A stretch of DNA of 64,000 bases from Manduca sexta (lineage: Eukaryota; Arthropoda; Insecta; Lepidoptera; Sphingidae), in NCBI RefSeq assembly GCF_014839805.1, contig NC_051119.1:7309245-7373244 (forward strand), written 5' to 3'. Below the pieces are notes generated by a model. It saw only the letters and a program-made list of their open reading frames with translations. It was not told where the DNA came from and made no database searches. Below are positions 23,641-36,900 of the stretch, piece after piece; the stretch's first letter is position 1; each line of letters opens with the position of its first letter. The translations under genes were made by a program, and so were the position numbers.

Positions 23641-24731
23641 CCTGGTTTATCTCTCACTCCGTTTTTCAATGTAAGGTCTCTCTGGAATCATCTATTGATT
23701 AGGTGGTTCCAAGGCCAACATGTTGGTGTATGTGATTTATGTTAAAGCCTATAATCTCATGATTATTTGTTGCCAAAAATATATTTCGACATTGTCAATT
23801 TAAAAATGCCAAAATAAATACGATGGCGTGGATGGTGAGTTTCATTATTGTTTCCAAATTTATTGTTAACTTGCATCATATTTTTCACTAACATTTTAAA
23901 TGTGAGAGTTTGTATGTTTGAGGTTTTGATATTTGTAAGTAGTAAACTTAGACATCACTGAACAGATTACGATGGAATTTGACATCTAAATACTTAACCT
24001 AGAATAACACATATAAGTACTTTTTCTAGACAAAATCAGATTTAGACTCTAACAGAAAGGAAAGGAAGTTCATACGAGCAATACCATGACAAAGCCCTGA
24101 TTTAACACATAATGTACTTTTTCTAGGAAAATTTCTAATTTGGACTCTCATAGAAAGGAAAGAAGGATCATACAAGCAATACCAAGCGAAATCCTAGTCA
24201 GTATATTGATTATATTTGATATTATTATATGTCCTAGAACCAAGCTCATACGCTCCCTTGATATAACTTCTAGCATTCAGCATCACTCCAAAACACTAAA
24301 ACAATATGCAATAAAAAACGTAACAGTGACAGCGGCACACAATCCAGTACAAACACCCATTGAATAATAGATAAAGGCGTTTAGCGAGAGGTGTTTAACT
24401 GGAGTTTCGTGCGTGCCGGGTTGTTACCGCAGCGGGATATTCTGCAACCAAACAAGTTATAAAACTCTTGGGCTTCGAGTTGCCCTAACACAGCACAGCA
24501 GAATAAGCGTGGAAGTAAACTAGGTTTTCGGTAGAACAAGAACTTATATTTTTCTAATATGTTGCACGTTTTGACAATTGTAACAAGCTAGCAAACAGCG
24601 AACAACAATACATTGTTATTAATTCGAAATACAAAAATTCATCTAGATACTATTATGCTGCCTTTTCACATGATATTATAAAGAGGCTTTGTGTTTGCCT
24701 ATGCAACCTCAACAAAAACTACATACATAGT

Positions 24732-24985
24732 ATGATACCCATATGGGTAGTAGTAGTATGGGATTATAAATTTCCACTTTGCACGATTCTGTCATACTTC
24801 TCGTGCTTCCTCCGCCTTCATCAATCTTTTCATGCATTCCCGCCGGCTCAAGGTACTTTTGACCTGGCCGTTACTAAGAATATCAGATACCTGACATTCG
24901 AAGTTTCAGTGCGGTCGACCTCTACCGGCTCTTCCATCCACACACGCCTTACAAACCCTTTTCACCAGTCTCCTATCATACATTT
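24732..24985 (-). mobile_element. Non-LTR (RTE-type) reverse transcriptase relic
   Basis: Same 3' ORF segment as 4712-4980 (GGCTCTTCCATCCACAC, GACATTCGAAG and TTTTGACCTGGCC in common) but more diverged and inserted independently. Minus strand, no intact frame. Confidence 0.7.
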
Positions 24986-25001
24986 TAAAACTAATAAAAA
25001 T

Positions 25002-25313
25002 AATATTAGCCTAATAGTATATACTGTCCCATTGCTGAGCACGGACCTCCCCTACTACTACTAGGAGGTTTTAGCCTTAGGCTTTTATCCACCACGCTGG
25101 CCTAATGCGGATTGGCAGACTTCACATACCCTCGAAATTCTTATAGACATCGTCTTAGCTATGCAGGTTTCCTCATTGTTCTCCTTTACCGTTAAAGCAT
25201 GCTGTGATTCACAAAGAATACACACTAGGGAAGATAGAAGTGTGTGCTTTGGGTTTTGAACCTGCAGAATTTCATCTCGTAGTCTGTTCTACTCCCAACT
25301 AAACTATCACTGC
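25002..25313 (-). mobile_element. tRNA-derived SINE (family 1), degenerate
   Basis: Antisense copy of the 53863-54190 family, recognised by ACTGTCCCATTGCTGAGCAC, TGCAGGTTTCCTCAT, ACCGTTAAAGCA and the head end GGTTTTGAACCTGCAG. Confidence 0.75.
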
Positions 25314-27298
25314 ATTTTATAACTAACTTAATACCAAAGAAATATTTTGATGAATGTAAGTTGTCTTGTTACACAGAGACACACACAACAAAATGGAGAC
25401 AACAAGCTGTCAATATTTTGCATCATCTCTTCTGCAACAGTCTATAGCATTCACCTGGCATCTTAAACATCTATTAAATATGGTAAAGAGTCTTTGTAAA
25501 TAGCTTTGTTAATGCAAAAAAAAAATCACTCATATGGCGTAACTTCACAGAAAATAGCACTATTTTTATTGCATGACGACCAACACCACAGTCTGCCCCA
25601 CGACCATGAGGCTAGAAAGTCTTAAAAATGGAATTAATAAGAAACTCTTTTAGGTTTATTTTAATATCATTTTAACAATAAAAATAACAAATATATTTTT
25701 AACGGGGTAGAGGGAGCGAGAGGGTCAAGCGAGTGCCGTAACTGTCAACGGGCGCCAGGAATCGATCGTAGACCTTGAAGGGTCCGATAATATCAGCCTT
25801 AGACCAGCTTTTGAGTTATGGATGGGCACATTTACACGTAGAAGTTCGCTCGGGCGCAAAAAATGCTATTTCCGTCATTAGGTCCAACAAATGCACCCTA
25901 TTACCCAGCCTATGTTCATCTCTTGGTAGCGATGAGCCTAACTCCTTGTAAAGCCACAATTCCACGGGCAACTGACGTGTTCCAGCTTACAGCTCACTGT
26001 CTACGCCTAAAACTATGTTCAAAATGCAGCATCATAGGGCCTTGTTCAGAAGAATCGCCCTCCTAGCGTCCGAGCAAGGTCAAGATACATCTCTCAGCTT
26101 AGTCGGCATTCACAATTAGCACTTGCCGCGATAACGTAGATAACGTTGTGATAGTGCGCGCGTTTCACCTGTTACGAGATGATTTTATTCTAAATTTAAA
26201 TCTTCTATAGAGTTAGTAGTAAGTTGTTGTAAGTTGAAATTTTCATTCTTAATTTAAATCAGTAATTTCTTTTTCTATAACGTTAGTGGTTCTAGTAAGA
26301 TAGTTATTTTTTTTTTATAGAGCCAATTTATGTGGTCTAAATTTAAATAGGAAAGTGATTTCTCTATAGTGCCAGTTTTAGTGCTAGTGTCAATTAAGTA
26401 AAATGAATTAAGTAAAGTGATTCGTTTTTGTGCAGTGATTTTTCGAGAAAATATTTGTGGTGGAAATTTTATGCTCATGAATTATTTTTCCTTTAGGCCT
26501 TAGTCAAATAAAATAATTCTATTATCAGAAGATACTCCAGCAATTTATAGTAGCATAATTCGTACAAGCCTAAGAACATGCATTATTAAAATATTAAATG
26601 TAATAATTTTTGTTCAAGTAATTTACATCATCTTGCTAACAAGAACTACAATATTGACATGACAAATTCCTGAAGACTTGCCATACTAAGTCTTTTATAC
26701 ACGGTTTATAATAACATGCATTTAAAAAAACTTCCTTATACTAAACATAAAGCAAACGAATTTGAATAAAAAAAAGTAATTAACATAGAAATAATAGTTC
26801 CCGAAAAGGGTTACTGAAAAGGAAGAAGTTACGCAAGCGAAATTGAGGCAAATCGCGTTTACAACATACTTGAAAAGGTGTCTTAGGCTGACCTACATTG
26901 AAATCGGATAAGAACTATTAGGAGAATAACGTCAGTAATAAAAAAAATATAAGGTCACAAGTGGCCCAACCCTACATTCAAATCAGATAAGAGAAGAATA
27001 ATAACATCAGTAATAAAACATAGAAAATCATAAACGCCTCGATATAAATTAGAGTCCAAAAACAATGTATTTTATGAACAAAATAGTAGTTTGTTTAGAG
27101 CAACATCATTTTCTGCCAATCATAGCAATATAGATATGAGGAAACATTCGCCAGAGACTTCAGTAACAAATAATGAGTCACTTGAATGACAGCCGTATTT
27201 ATTCATAAATATTGTTTAAATTACTTTGTTATTACTAACGGTTGATGCGTCATTACTGTGTTTGTAGGTTCTTTAAGAGATAAAGACAGAGAAATGAT

Positions 27299-27535
27299 AG
27301 CTTCAATGGTATAGTGGTAGCGATATTGAACTGCGTAATATGACATCCAAGTTCAAATCCCTGATCGAACAATATTAATTTAGGTTGTATAATTTGAAGT
27401 AGTAATGGTAGTCCATGATGAAAAATTTTACCCAATATGGCAAAGGACTCATTCCGTACCATGTTAGGAGATATAAGCTTGGCAAAAGTTAAATTCACTA
27501 GTTCCATCTCTACTCACCCTTAAGGGATAGGGGCG
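27299..27535 (+). mobile_element. tRNA-derived SINE (family 6)
   Basis: Starts with a tRNA-like head (GCTTCAATGGTATAGTGGTA as A-box region and GTTCAAATCCC as B box) followed by a body ending ACTCACCCTTAAGGGATAGG and GGCGTAATG. The head lacks a pairing acceptor stem, so it is a SINE rather than a tRNA gene. It lies about 370 bases upstream of the first Kir start codon. Confidence 0.6.
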
Positions 27536-27905
27536 TAATGTTAAAGAAACAGAGAAGCTATTGTCGTGTTAAACATTTCAATTTGCTCTCAGCGGTCAAT
27601 TGTTAGTTTTAGAATTTGTTGCAAGAGCTTTAATAATGTTTATTCATTTAAATAAGTATCAAGTTCGATAGAAAATACTTTAAAATTAAATATAATATCA
27701 AAATTATATGATGTTTAATGTATCGGACTATAGTTAAATTATATTTGGTCGTCAATTACAATATATTACAATGATATTATATTTAAGATGTATTTTTTTT
27801 TAATTTTCGCACCAAAATACTCGCTATATATAACTTACCATGTATTAAAATACATTTAGATTTGTTTAAACATCAGTACTCAGACATACCAAAGAAATAA
27901 GTAAA

Positions 27906-30900
27906 ATGGAAAAGACAATCGACATAATAGAAGAAGAAGACGAATCAGAATATGACGAATACCACCAAATAAACAAACTTTACGACGAATGCTTGAAATA
28001 TTTGCAAGAAAAAGGTACACAAGACATAGAAACAGAAGAAGAAAAAGGTCCCGAAGATATAGAAAAGGATCCCGATTACGAAACGATAAGCGAGAAAAAA
28101 GAAACCAATAATGAAATCATAAATCCCGTAACTAAATTCTTAGTAGAGAACGAGTTAAAATCAACAGAGAGTCTTAGTTCAGGGCCTTCGGAGTCTAGAT
28201 CTGAGAGACTGAGAAAGCTGTCACAGCAGCTTCCGAAGATTATCATCACGAATAGCAGTTGCATGAGTCTGAACCAAGTCGACGGACAGGCTTTACCGAT
28301 TCTGCCGAAGAATGTTAAGAAAAGAACGTCTAATGCTAAGTGAGTAGTTTTGATTACATTTTTTAATCTTTAAAGAGCTTGGTCGTTATTTCACCTCGAT
28401 GTTGCTCAGTACTTCCGCTTTCTCCGGTGTTCACTTACTTTTCACGATTTTAAAATAATTTTCTAATAAAACCCTAGCCCCTGCCGACGTAGGAACCGAC
28501 AAAAAACTATTTATATAGCGCTCATATTGAGATCCAAATTATGAGGTCCACTCCGCACACACTCCGATAAACATGATGTACCTACGTCTTCTCTACCTCC
28601 ACAGTCGAAGTTAGGTATTAGGATTGGAGTTAAAAAGTTTCAAAGTTACCGTAATCTGGAGTTCACTAGCGATAGATCTCTTGTGTGCAAAAGACTGTTG
28701 ACTGGCAAGGGGTAATTAAGTTTCATCATGCATCATACATTGGACCCAACTCCACTTTCTATCAGGTGTAGTGGGGTCCCATTATCGTACCCGTATGAAA
28801 AAAAAATCCTAGGGTCACAAGCACAACGTAACAGCAAGCGATTCCATTAAAACTACTACCTTGGTTACTAATAAAGATTATTTTAGCAACCGAAGAAGCC
28901 CACTAACTCTTCGTAACAGGCTGGCATACGGGGACTTTCCGAAGCGTCTTGTATCGAAGAATGGACTGGAGAACGTAGCTTTGATATCCAACGTGCCTTT
29001 CGAGAAGATACGGCTCCTTAACGATACTTTTCATACTTTGGTAAGTTTGATATTACCATTTTAAGTCTCTGTAGCGAACAGAACACAAAAATATAAACTT
29101 TTTTATTTTCAGATTTTATAACACTGACCAAATCGAAGGCCTTGATTTATCGAATGGTTTCAAATCTAACTCAAACACTTTTGGTCCCATTTGCGAAAAA
29201 ATATCATCAAATTTGATTGAAAGCTGTCGTATCTTAGGAATACCTTCATTTATATCTTACTTTTAATTTTTTTCCAGATAAACCTCCGTTGGCGCTGGAT
29301 TGTAATCGGCACCATCGTGGTCCATTTCACCATCTGGCTGGTGTTCGCAGTCTTCTGGTACATAACTGCGCTTGCGCACTACGACTTCGAGCCGGATCCT
29401 CCAAAACGCACCTGCGTTACCGGCGGAAAGGACTTCGTCACCATCTTCTTGGCTTCCGTGGAGGCGCAGGTGAGGTAGTGGAAACTAAAAAAGGGTAGAA
29501 AAGACTGCAAATTCAACAAGAAATTTACTATGTACATCTTATTTATTAAGTGATCTTTAGATAATATGGATAGACTAGAATATTTTAAGTAAAATTAATC
29601 ACTGGTCTCACTTTCATTATTACCTTTAAGAGTTCATATACCATTTGTATTATCACAATTTCTCAAAAGTAAACACGTCATGAGATATATTACTTCATTG
29701 TCCCTTCTAACAAGCTTTCGTCCTTAATAGAAACAAAGTCCTCGAGACGTTTTTAAGTCTGGCAGCAATTTGTCACCATTAAGGCGCCGTGAGCCAAACG
29801 TAGTGTCAAACTAACACAATAGAGGAATTGCGTTGTTTGTATGTCATTCACTCTGTATAGTCTAGTTCATAAGCGGAAATGAAGGATACTACAACATTTT
29901 ATATATTTTTTTGCTGGCACAAAACTATTGCTGCCATCACTTGGGGGGTAAGTGGAACGGTTATGTTCTTTTCACCGGTTAGTATAGCCCAAAGTCGACA
30001 CTCGGGAATCATCACCCGAGCGAGCATTTAACCGAGTCCCTAACTTCTGTATACCGTACACCAAACCGCCGAAGAAATCAGTCACCTTCAATCAATAACC
30101 TTCTTTGGCGCATACGGCACGGCCTCGGGGTATCTTGTTGCACTAAGATAGCTGATCGGTAAGGTTATTATGAGCTTCCATCGCTGTAGTTTGAAATAGC
30201 AAGATGAACTTGTAAATACTAGACCATCACGGAACTGTTTCCATGTAAGTATGGAATGTTAGTAAATCAAATTTTTAGATCACACTCTTGTTTATTTGTA
30301 GCTGAAATGTATAGGCAAAAATTTATAATAAAATTATTTAATGACATATAAGAGGGCTCACTATTTAACGTGCTATTGGTAAAACATATTTTATATCCGC
30401 CCGGATAGCAACCACCGTAAACGAGGTGTTAAAACAGGTCATAATGACTCAAGTGTGTCGCGTTCCGTGATTAGCCTGTGTATATCCAGTTCCAACAGGC
30501 CGGCATAATAGTGTTGACTGTCGAGGGGCAACCATCTCTTGTCAGTCGACATTCTTTTGGAGCTCAATCCACTTACCATCGGGTGCAGAAGAGTCACTTT
30601 GCCGCGCTCATATAAAAAAAAATACGTTATTGAGTTTAGCTCCTATGAGTAAAATTATTTGCGAAATAATGAGGCGAAGAAACCAGAAGTAATAATCAGC
30701 ACATACTTAAAACTGAGAAAAACTACGTCGTACACTTTCGCTTTCTCTTATAATTTAAACCACTTCAACAGCGTAGGAGTACTAAACGATATAGTAGAAT
30801 TTATCTATCAGATTATCCATCTGAATAGTACCAACTAAAATTGGACCCCCCATTAATCAATCAGAATGTGTGACCTCCAGTGTCACTCAAAATACTCAAT

Positions 30901-33900
30901 TTCATACCTTACCACTATTACAATAAAGAAAATTTTGTAAAAAACCGTATTGCCAATATTTGATGTTGCCGGTTCAATGAATTCCCCCCGTATCCAGGAA
31001 AGGTCATTTTCATGGATATTGTGCATCTTATAAGGCACTAGAAAACGTATTCATAAATAAATCTTAACTTTGTGTAAAGTTTCAAGTAGACATTTACCGT
31101 CTTACTTATAAACTTGTTTAAGCGTTAAGAGGTGGTTAAGAATTATTTAAATAGCTGTCAAAAACATCACCAGTTTCCTAGTTTAAACCTTATTAAGAGG
31201 CAAGATGGCGGGTTTTGACTTACAGCTGATCAAGTAAATTTGTGTTTTAACTAAGCATAGTTTACCAAAATTTTTATAAGTAAGACTGTTTATGTATTGA
31301 ACTATTTGTTAAACCAAGCTTAAGATGCCATTTAAGAGCTTGTTCTCAGCTGAGTCGGCGCTGTTTCACAACCAAAAGTCAGCTGACAAAATCTATCACG
31401 TGTGACTTAAAATATTATTTGAGCTGATGTTAAGATTGGATTATTAATTAGCGACTACCTTAAGATGCTTACCTTACCTTGATGCCGCCCAGTGACTACG
31501 ATGGCTGCAAAGTTTTTGAAACGTCGGAAGAAATTTATAATATAAAAACCGCGATAAAATCCGCAAAATAGTTTTATTTAAATGCTTACCTTAGTTCAAT
31601 AGCGTCTCGTCTGATATTGTATTTGAGAGCGTAACTGATTTGCACTTATTAATAAGGTTTGTCGCTCGCGGCTCGGCTGGCGTGAAAGATCATTGTGTAC
31701 CTTTCAGGAGATAAATAGAAGTATATGATTATCTACCAATCCGCACTAAGCCTATCCCTCTCAAGAGTAGAGGCCCACGCCCAGCAGTGGGACAGTATAT
31801 AATACAGAGCTGATATTATATATAATTATCCAAAACATAGCCTATATGTATCAAACATTCAAATCCGTCCAGCAGTTGCTGTATTTACTTCTAACAAACA
31901 TCCAAAACGTCTTCATTAACTTTCGGAATTATAATATCAGTAATATACATATCTCTACTTTATTTCATTTCTAATACCTAAAACATTAATACATAATGCC
32001 TAAAGCATAAATCTAGTATATACGAACTATACATACGTATAGTAACACTCTTGAGCACAGAATGACACGGAATAATAGCCCGTATCTGCATCACTGTCTA
32101 GGTGTTACAAAGGCGCATTTCTTTGATGCAATCTCGTGGCAATTTTGAGATGACCGTCGTCCGGCGTATTCCTTGGAACGGGAAGCTCGCCCAATAGACC
32201 TTGATTGGTGCAATTTGCGTCTACGGATGTCGAAATGCCTTCCACGTTTATGTTTACTTTCGGCTAATTCAATTACGTCTGTCTGGCTTGTTTATTTCGG
32301 GTTCGGTTCGTTGGGTTTTGGTAGGGTTTTGTGTTCTAAGCCATAAGGTTTAAAATTATTTTATATATGGGCATGTTCAAATGAGTATATCAGTCTTACT
32401 TGTAAAGTTGTTTTAGCGTTAAGAGGTGATTAAGATTTATTTAAATAGCTGTCAAGAACATCACCGGTTCCTAATTTAAACCCTATTAAGAGGCAAGATG
32501 GCGATAGAGTAAATTTGTGTTTCAACTAAGCATAGCTTTGCAATTTTTTTTATAAGTCTGTATGTCTATAAGGTTTTGAATTATTTTGTTATACGGACAA
32601 ATTCAAGTGACTACACTCTGATGGTAAGTCGGATCTAGATAGAGGATTGGTGGATGAAAGTCGATTATCCCTTGCTCTTTGATACAATTAGACCGAGCTG
32701 TTTGATTCTCGGCCGAAAATATTATGTATGATTTTGATTCTATAAAATTGGAGTACGGGATTGGAATTCGTGCTTGATATGGCGATAGATGCACACAATG
32801 GGGTGAATATGAGCTCAGTGAAGTATGAGTAATAATTTTGATTGATACAATTTATTGACTGCGACTATTGAAGTATATAAGCAAGACGATTAAAGATTTT
32901 ACCTAGGGGATAATGACTTTTATTTCCTTTAAGAAAATAGTTTTGAATTGAATATTATATTTAGGAAGTTTATGTCGCTGAGTCTTAGGTTTTGCTTAAT
33001 TTTCAAGAGGTTTCATGCAATTTTTATTTTTTATTTTCAGACAACTATCGGCTTCGGAGATCGTGCCATTGACGAGGAGTGTCCAGAATCGATATTCCTT
33101 TTCATAATGCAGGTATAAAAAAAAGTTAATTCACATAAAAATATGTATATATCACAATATACATTTCAATCAATAAAAAAACAATTTGTAATCTATACAT
33201 TTATACGCTAGTAATAAAGTTCAAAATAGCGAAATAAAGCGAGCGCGTTTAGTCCCCGGGACTCGCTTGTAAGCAAATGTATTGCCAATAACTCACACAC
33301 TGATTTTATTTCAGTTAATCCTAGGTACTGGCCTATCTGGAGTCCTAACATGCGTGGTGTACGCGAAACTGACCCGTCCAGAGAAATTGTCAAGGGACGG
33401 CGTTGGATTTAGCAAGAAAGCTGTGGTAAGAACATCAATTTAACAAACATTTTATTTAATACTTAATCGAAGAATCACGCTATACGCAACCGATAATTTG
33501 GCTAGACATGACCACCAGTAAGTACCTGCAAGCAAGTATATAAGCAGGAGCCACTGATGTATGGATGGAAGGAGTGCGTAATACCTACTACTAAGTATAA
33601 ATACTGGATATTATTTATACTTAGTAGTAGGTACGCATAGATTCTTAATACTATGAGATTAAATATCAAATTTTATAGTTTATGCTGTTTTTGACCATTC
33701 TTAATGCTTAGTATACGCCACAGCACACCTCAAGCCTTTTATCTCCGAAAGGGAAGGCAGACGCGCAACTATTGCACCTACTTTTCGCCATGCGTATTCC
33801 ATCCCATGATGTGATAGGGGCCAAGCCTATATTGGGCACAAATTCCAGACTTAAGTCTGATACTGAATAGCAACTCAATATCACTTTTCCCGCCTTGGGA

Positions 33901-36900
33901 TCGAACCCGTGACAACAGCAGTGCAGACGTTATATAACTACGCTACCAAAGCAGTCTTATACAACTTGACATTTTATTCTGCGGCGGCACAATTAGCATA
34001 TACCGCCATCTCGTCAACATCGATGGAACTCCAAGAAGACCGATATGGTATTGACACAACTGTAGAGATAAATCGCACACCAATCTCGCTAGATGGCAAT
34101 GTATGATACTGGCTTGCGATAGCAGAATTTGCTTAACGCGCAGCATATATACCAATTCCGATTAGGAATCGTTGGAGGGGCCACGGCCGGGCAGGCGCAA
34201 CATCTGCCTGACTGGTAATCTTCTCCTTCCATAGAGGAACGCAACCATCTGTTCCATTAACAGTTTCAGTATAAGCACAGTTTTTAATTGTTCTTTTAGA
34301 TAAGCATGAGGGACGGCCGGCTGTGTCTCATGATGAGGGCCTGGGACCTCAACTATGATCACATCATCAGCTCCGAATTCGCCGCACATTTCGTCAGCAC
34401 ACGCAAGTAAGCATACCAGACCAAACATAGTCTCTAAAACTCTGGATAAAGAGAACGGACTGGACGATTCTCGTAATCATTAGCCAAATGGTTATGTCCG
34501 AACAAAAAAATTTATGAATGAAATAATTTTTAAATTAGTTGGCTACTTTAGCAGTATCTCTAATGTATTACATATTTTTATATCTATATTTAAGATATAT
34601 CAATTTTTGTTCGCTTTAACGATATAGGAAATGATCGTGAGGTCACTTTCATACCTAAGAATTCTATATAAGAGTTTTAAAGGTATGTGAAATCTGAAAC
34701 CCCTCTCAGTAGTAAAGGAGGCCGCGCTCATCAGATAGCAGTACATAATAATTGTATTATTATTATAAGACTATAAACCAAAAGTTTGTCAATAGGAAAA
34801 TAAATATAGATAATTATTTATTAATGGCTGACCAGGACTAAAGAAGGCGAGGTTCTCCGATACTACGCGCAGACCCTGCCGCTGCAGCAGAGGCAGTTCC
34901 TCCTCTGGCCTGTGACCCTGGTACATGTGATCGACCACGCGAGCCCTTTGTACAAATACACGCCAGAAACTATCAGTAATGGGAGGTAAATTTATCTTTC
35001 TTTTTTTTTATATTTGCACGGCAAAGTGACCTTACTGCACCTGATGGTAAGTGGAATGGGGTTCAATAGAATGTCGACTGACGAGAGATGATTACCCCTC
35101 GGCAGTCGACACATTTATGCCGTCCTGTTGAAACTGTATATACACAGGTATATCCCGGAACGCGACACACTTACGTGGGCCCCTATGGCAGGTTTTAACA
35201 CCTTGTGTACGGTGGTTAGCTTTCCGGGCGGATAGGAAATATATCTTACCACCAGCAAATCCATATAATCTTACTAGCTTATTTGTTATTCTAGTGATAT
35301 TATAAATGCGAAAGTATGTTGAAGATGTTTGTTAGAAGTATGATAGACAACTGCTGAACGGATTAGTATAATATTTGGCCCTCAAATAAACAATGTCCTG
35401 GAATAGGAAGTACCTAGTAATTATCCGAAACTTCTTGTTATCTAGTTTAAGTTTGCAATTCAAGAAATCGTTGAACATAGATCACCTTTTTGCCATTGAT
35501 GTATATTCTACCGATAGACACGCATGTCCATATAAACTATTTGTTCAAAATCTGGAATCAAAACTAAAGTTCGCTGCAGCGCTAAAATATCAATCATGGT
35601 CTAACCAAACTCTTTAAACATGCAGTGCTAAAACGCTTTAAATAGAGTATACGAAAAATGGCAACCAAAACCGGATTGCAGTACACTTCAGTTGAACACA
35701 GTGAGTGTTCGTAACGCCAAATCTAGTACGCAGTACATATAATATGCTTTTTTCTGACCTATGTTGTAAAAAATGTTTGCTTCTTTCAGCTATGAAATCA
35801 CAGTCAGCTTAAAAGGCGCCTCTGCATCGATGGGAACGTTCACACAAAGCCAAACGTCGTACCTGCCCAAAGAAGTTATATGGGGACATCGTTTTCTACC
35901 AGTCGTCAAGTAAGGCAACAGCAAAAATACGAACGTAATTTATTACATTTTCGAGTCCCATTTTTCTATAACGTCTGCTGACATTCTATTTGCCATTGGC
36001 AGTATTATTTTTTTTAACAAATCAATCCAATCATTTATTTAGTAAATATAGCTTCGCAAGCAATTTTAGTCGTCATTTCATTTTATGCAATTAAAAAAAG
36101 TAGTGTGAAGAATAATCGCATTGCTGATGATATCTTCCTAGCCGATTTCGGCCACGGCGACTGCGAGAACTGGTCAGGCATATTTAACTCAGATTAGGGC
36201 TGAATACCCAACAGTCCTGCTTCTTCCATTTGATGCGCTCGTACGTGACTATAGCCAATTTTATTTATGAAAGTACGAACGTATGCAGGACACGACATTA
36301 CCCCACGGACATAATTAACTATATGGCCATAGATGGATGGACTCTATTCTCTCTTTTCTTGTCAATCATAATATTGATTCCTCCCTCATCGAATTTCGGC
36401 CAATCTAACCGGAGATCAGCCAAGTACGCAGGACATATAGTGCACAAGTGTGTGAGAAAGAAATAGGCGCACTGTGCCTTCACTCTCATAGTCCGGTGAG
36501 ACGGCAATCCGACATGATCAGAGAGAGATTAGGCGCAGGACCAACGGGTTTACGTGCTTTTCGAGGCACGGTGGTACACACCGCCAAATTCCTGACTCCG
36601 CCCAATCATATTACAGGTACGATGGAAGAAAACAGCAGTATGTGATAGACCATAAGAATCTTGACACCACAGACCCAGTAGATACACCGCACTGCAGCGC
36701 CAAGGAGTTATACCGGTAAGCATTTCTGTAAGATGGAATAAATGTTAACTTTACTTTTTTGTAATTTGCAATTGATAAGATGTTTGTATCAACCAGGATA
36801 GAGAGCACCTTATACGCAACATACATCGACTAACTTATTCTGTATGTCACTGTAAACGCGTAACGCGACCATGCCGCGTTATCTTCGTGAAATTTGCGTG

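Larger units (their letters stand above)
20784..27298. other. Intergenic, repeats and unexplained sequence
   Basis: About 6.5 kb with no supported gene. It holds family 5 (20999-21292), a family 2 fragment (about 22485-22620), a shared repeat near 23555-23640, an RTE relic (24732-24985), a SINE (25002-25313) and a GC-richer block at 25690-26110. Minus-strand translation of that block gives a short phrase ending at a stop (ADIIGPFKVYDRFLAPVD), suggestive of a degenerate element ORF that I could not place. The segment 26180-26360 repeats short AAATTTAAAT and TCTATA motifs. Confidence 0.5.
29470..33040. other. Kir gene 1 intron 3 (3.6 kb), repeat-rich
   Basis: It separates the pore helix exon (ending VEAQ) from the filter exon (starting TTIGFG). 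It contains family 2 (30375-30620), a related pair at about 31072-31260 and 32380-32575, a SINE 3' end (31733-31824) and a family 4 scrap near 32765-32800. No additional channel-like exon was seen. Confidence 0.7.

Noticed and set aside
23515..23745. 76-codon frame resembling the minus-strand frame at 53626-53934
   Set aside because: The resemblance comes from a shared short interspersed repeat, not from paralogous genes.
27299..27372. tRNA gene
   Set aside because: A- and B-box-like sequences are present, but the ends cannot form an acceptor stem and a SINE body follows.
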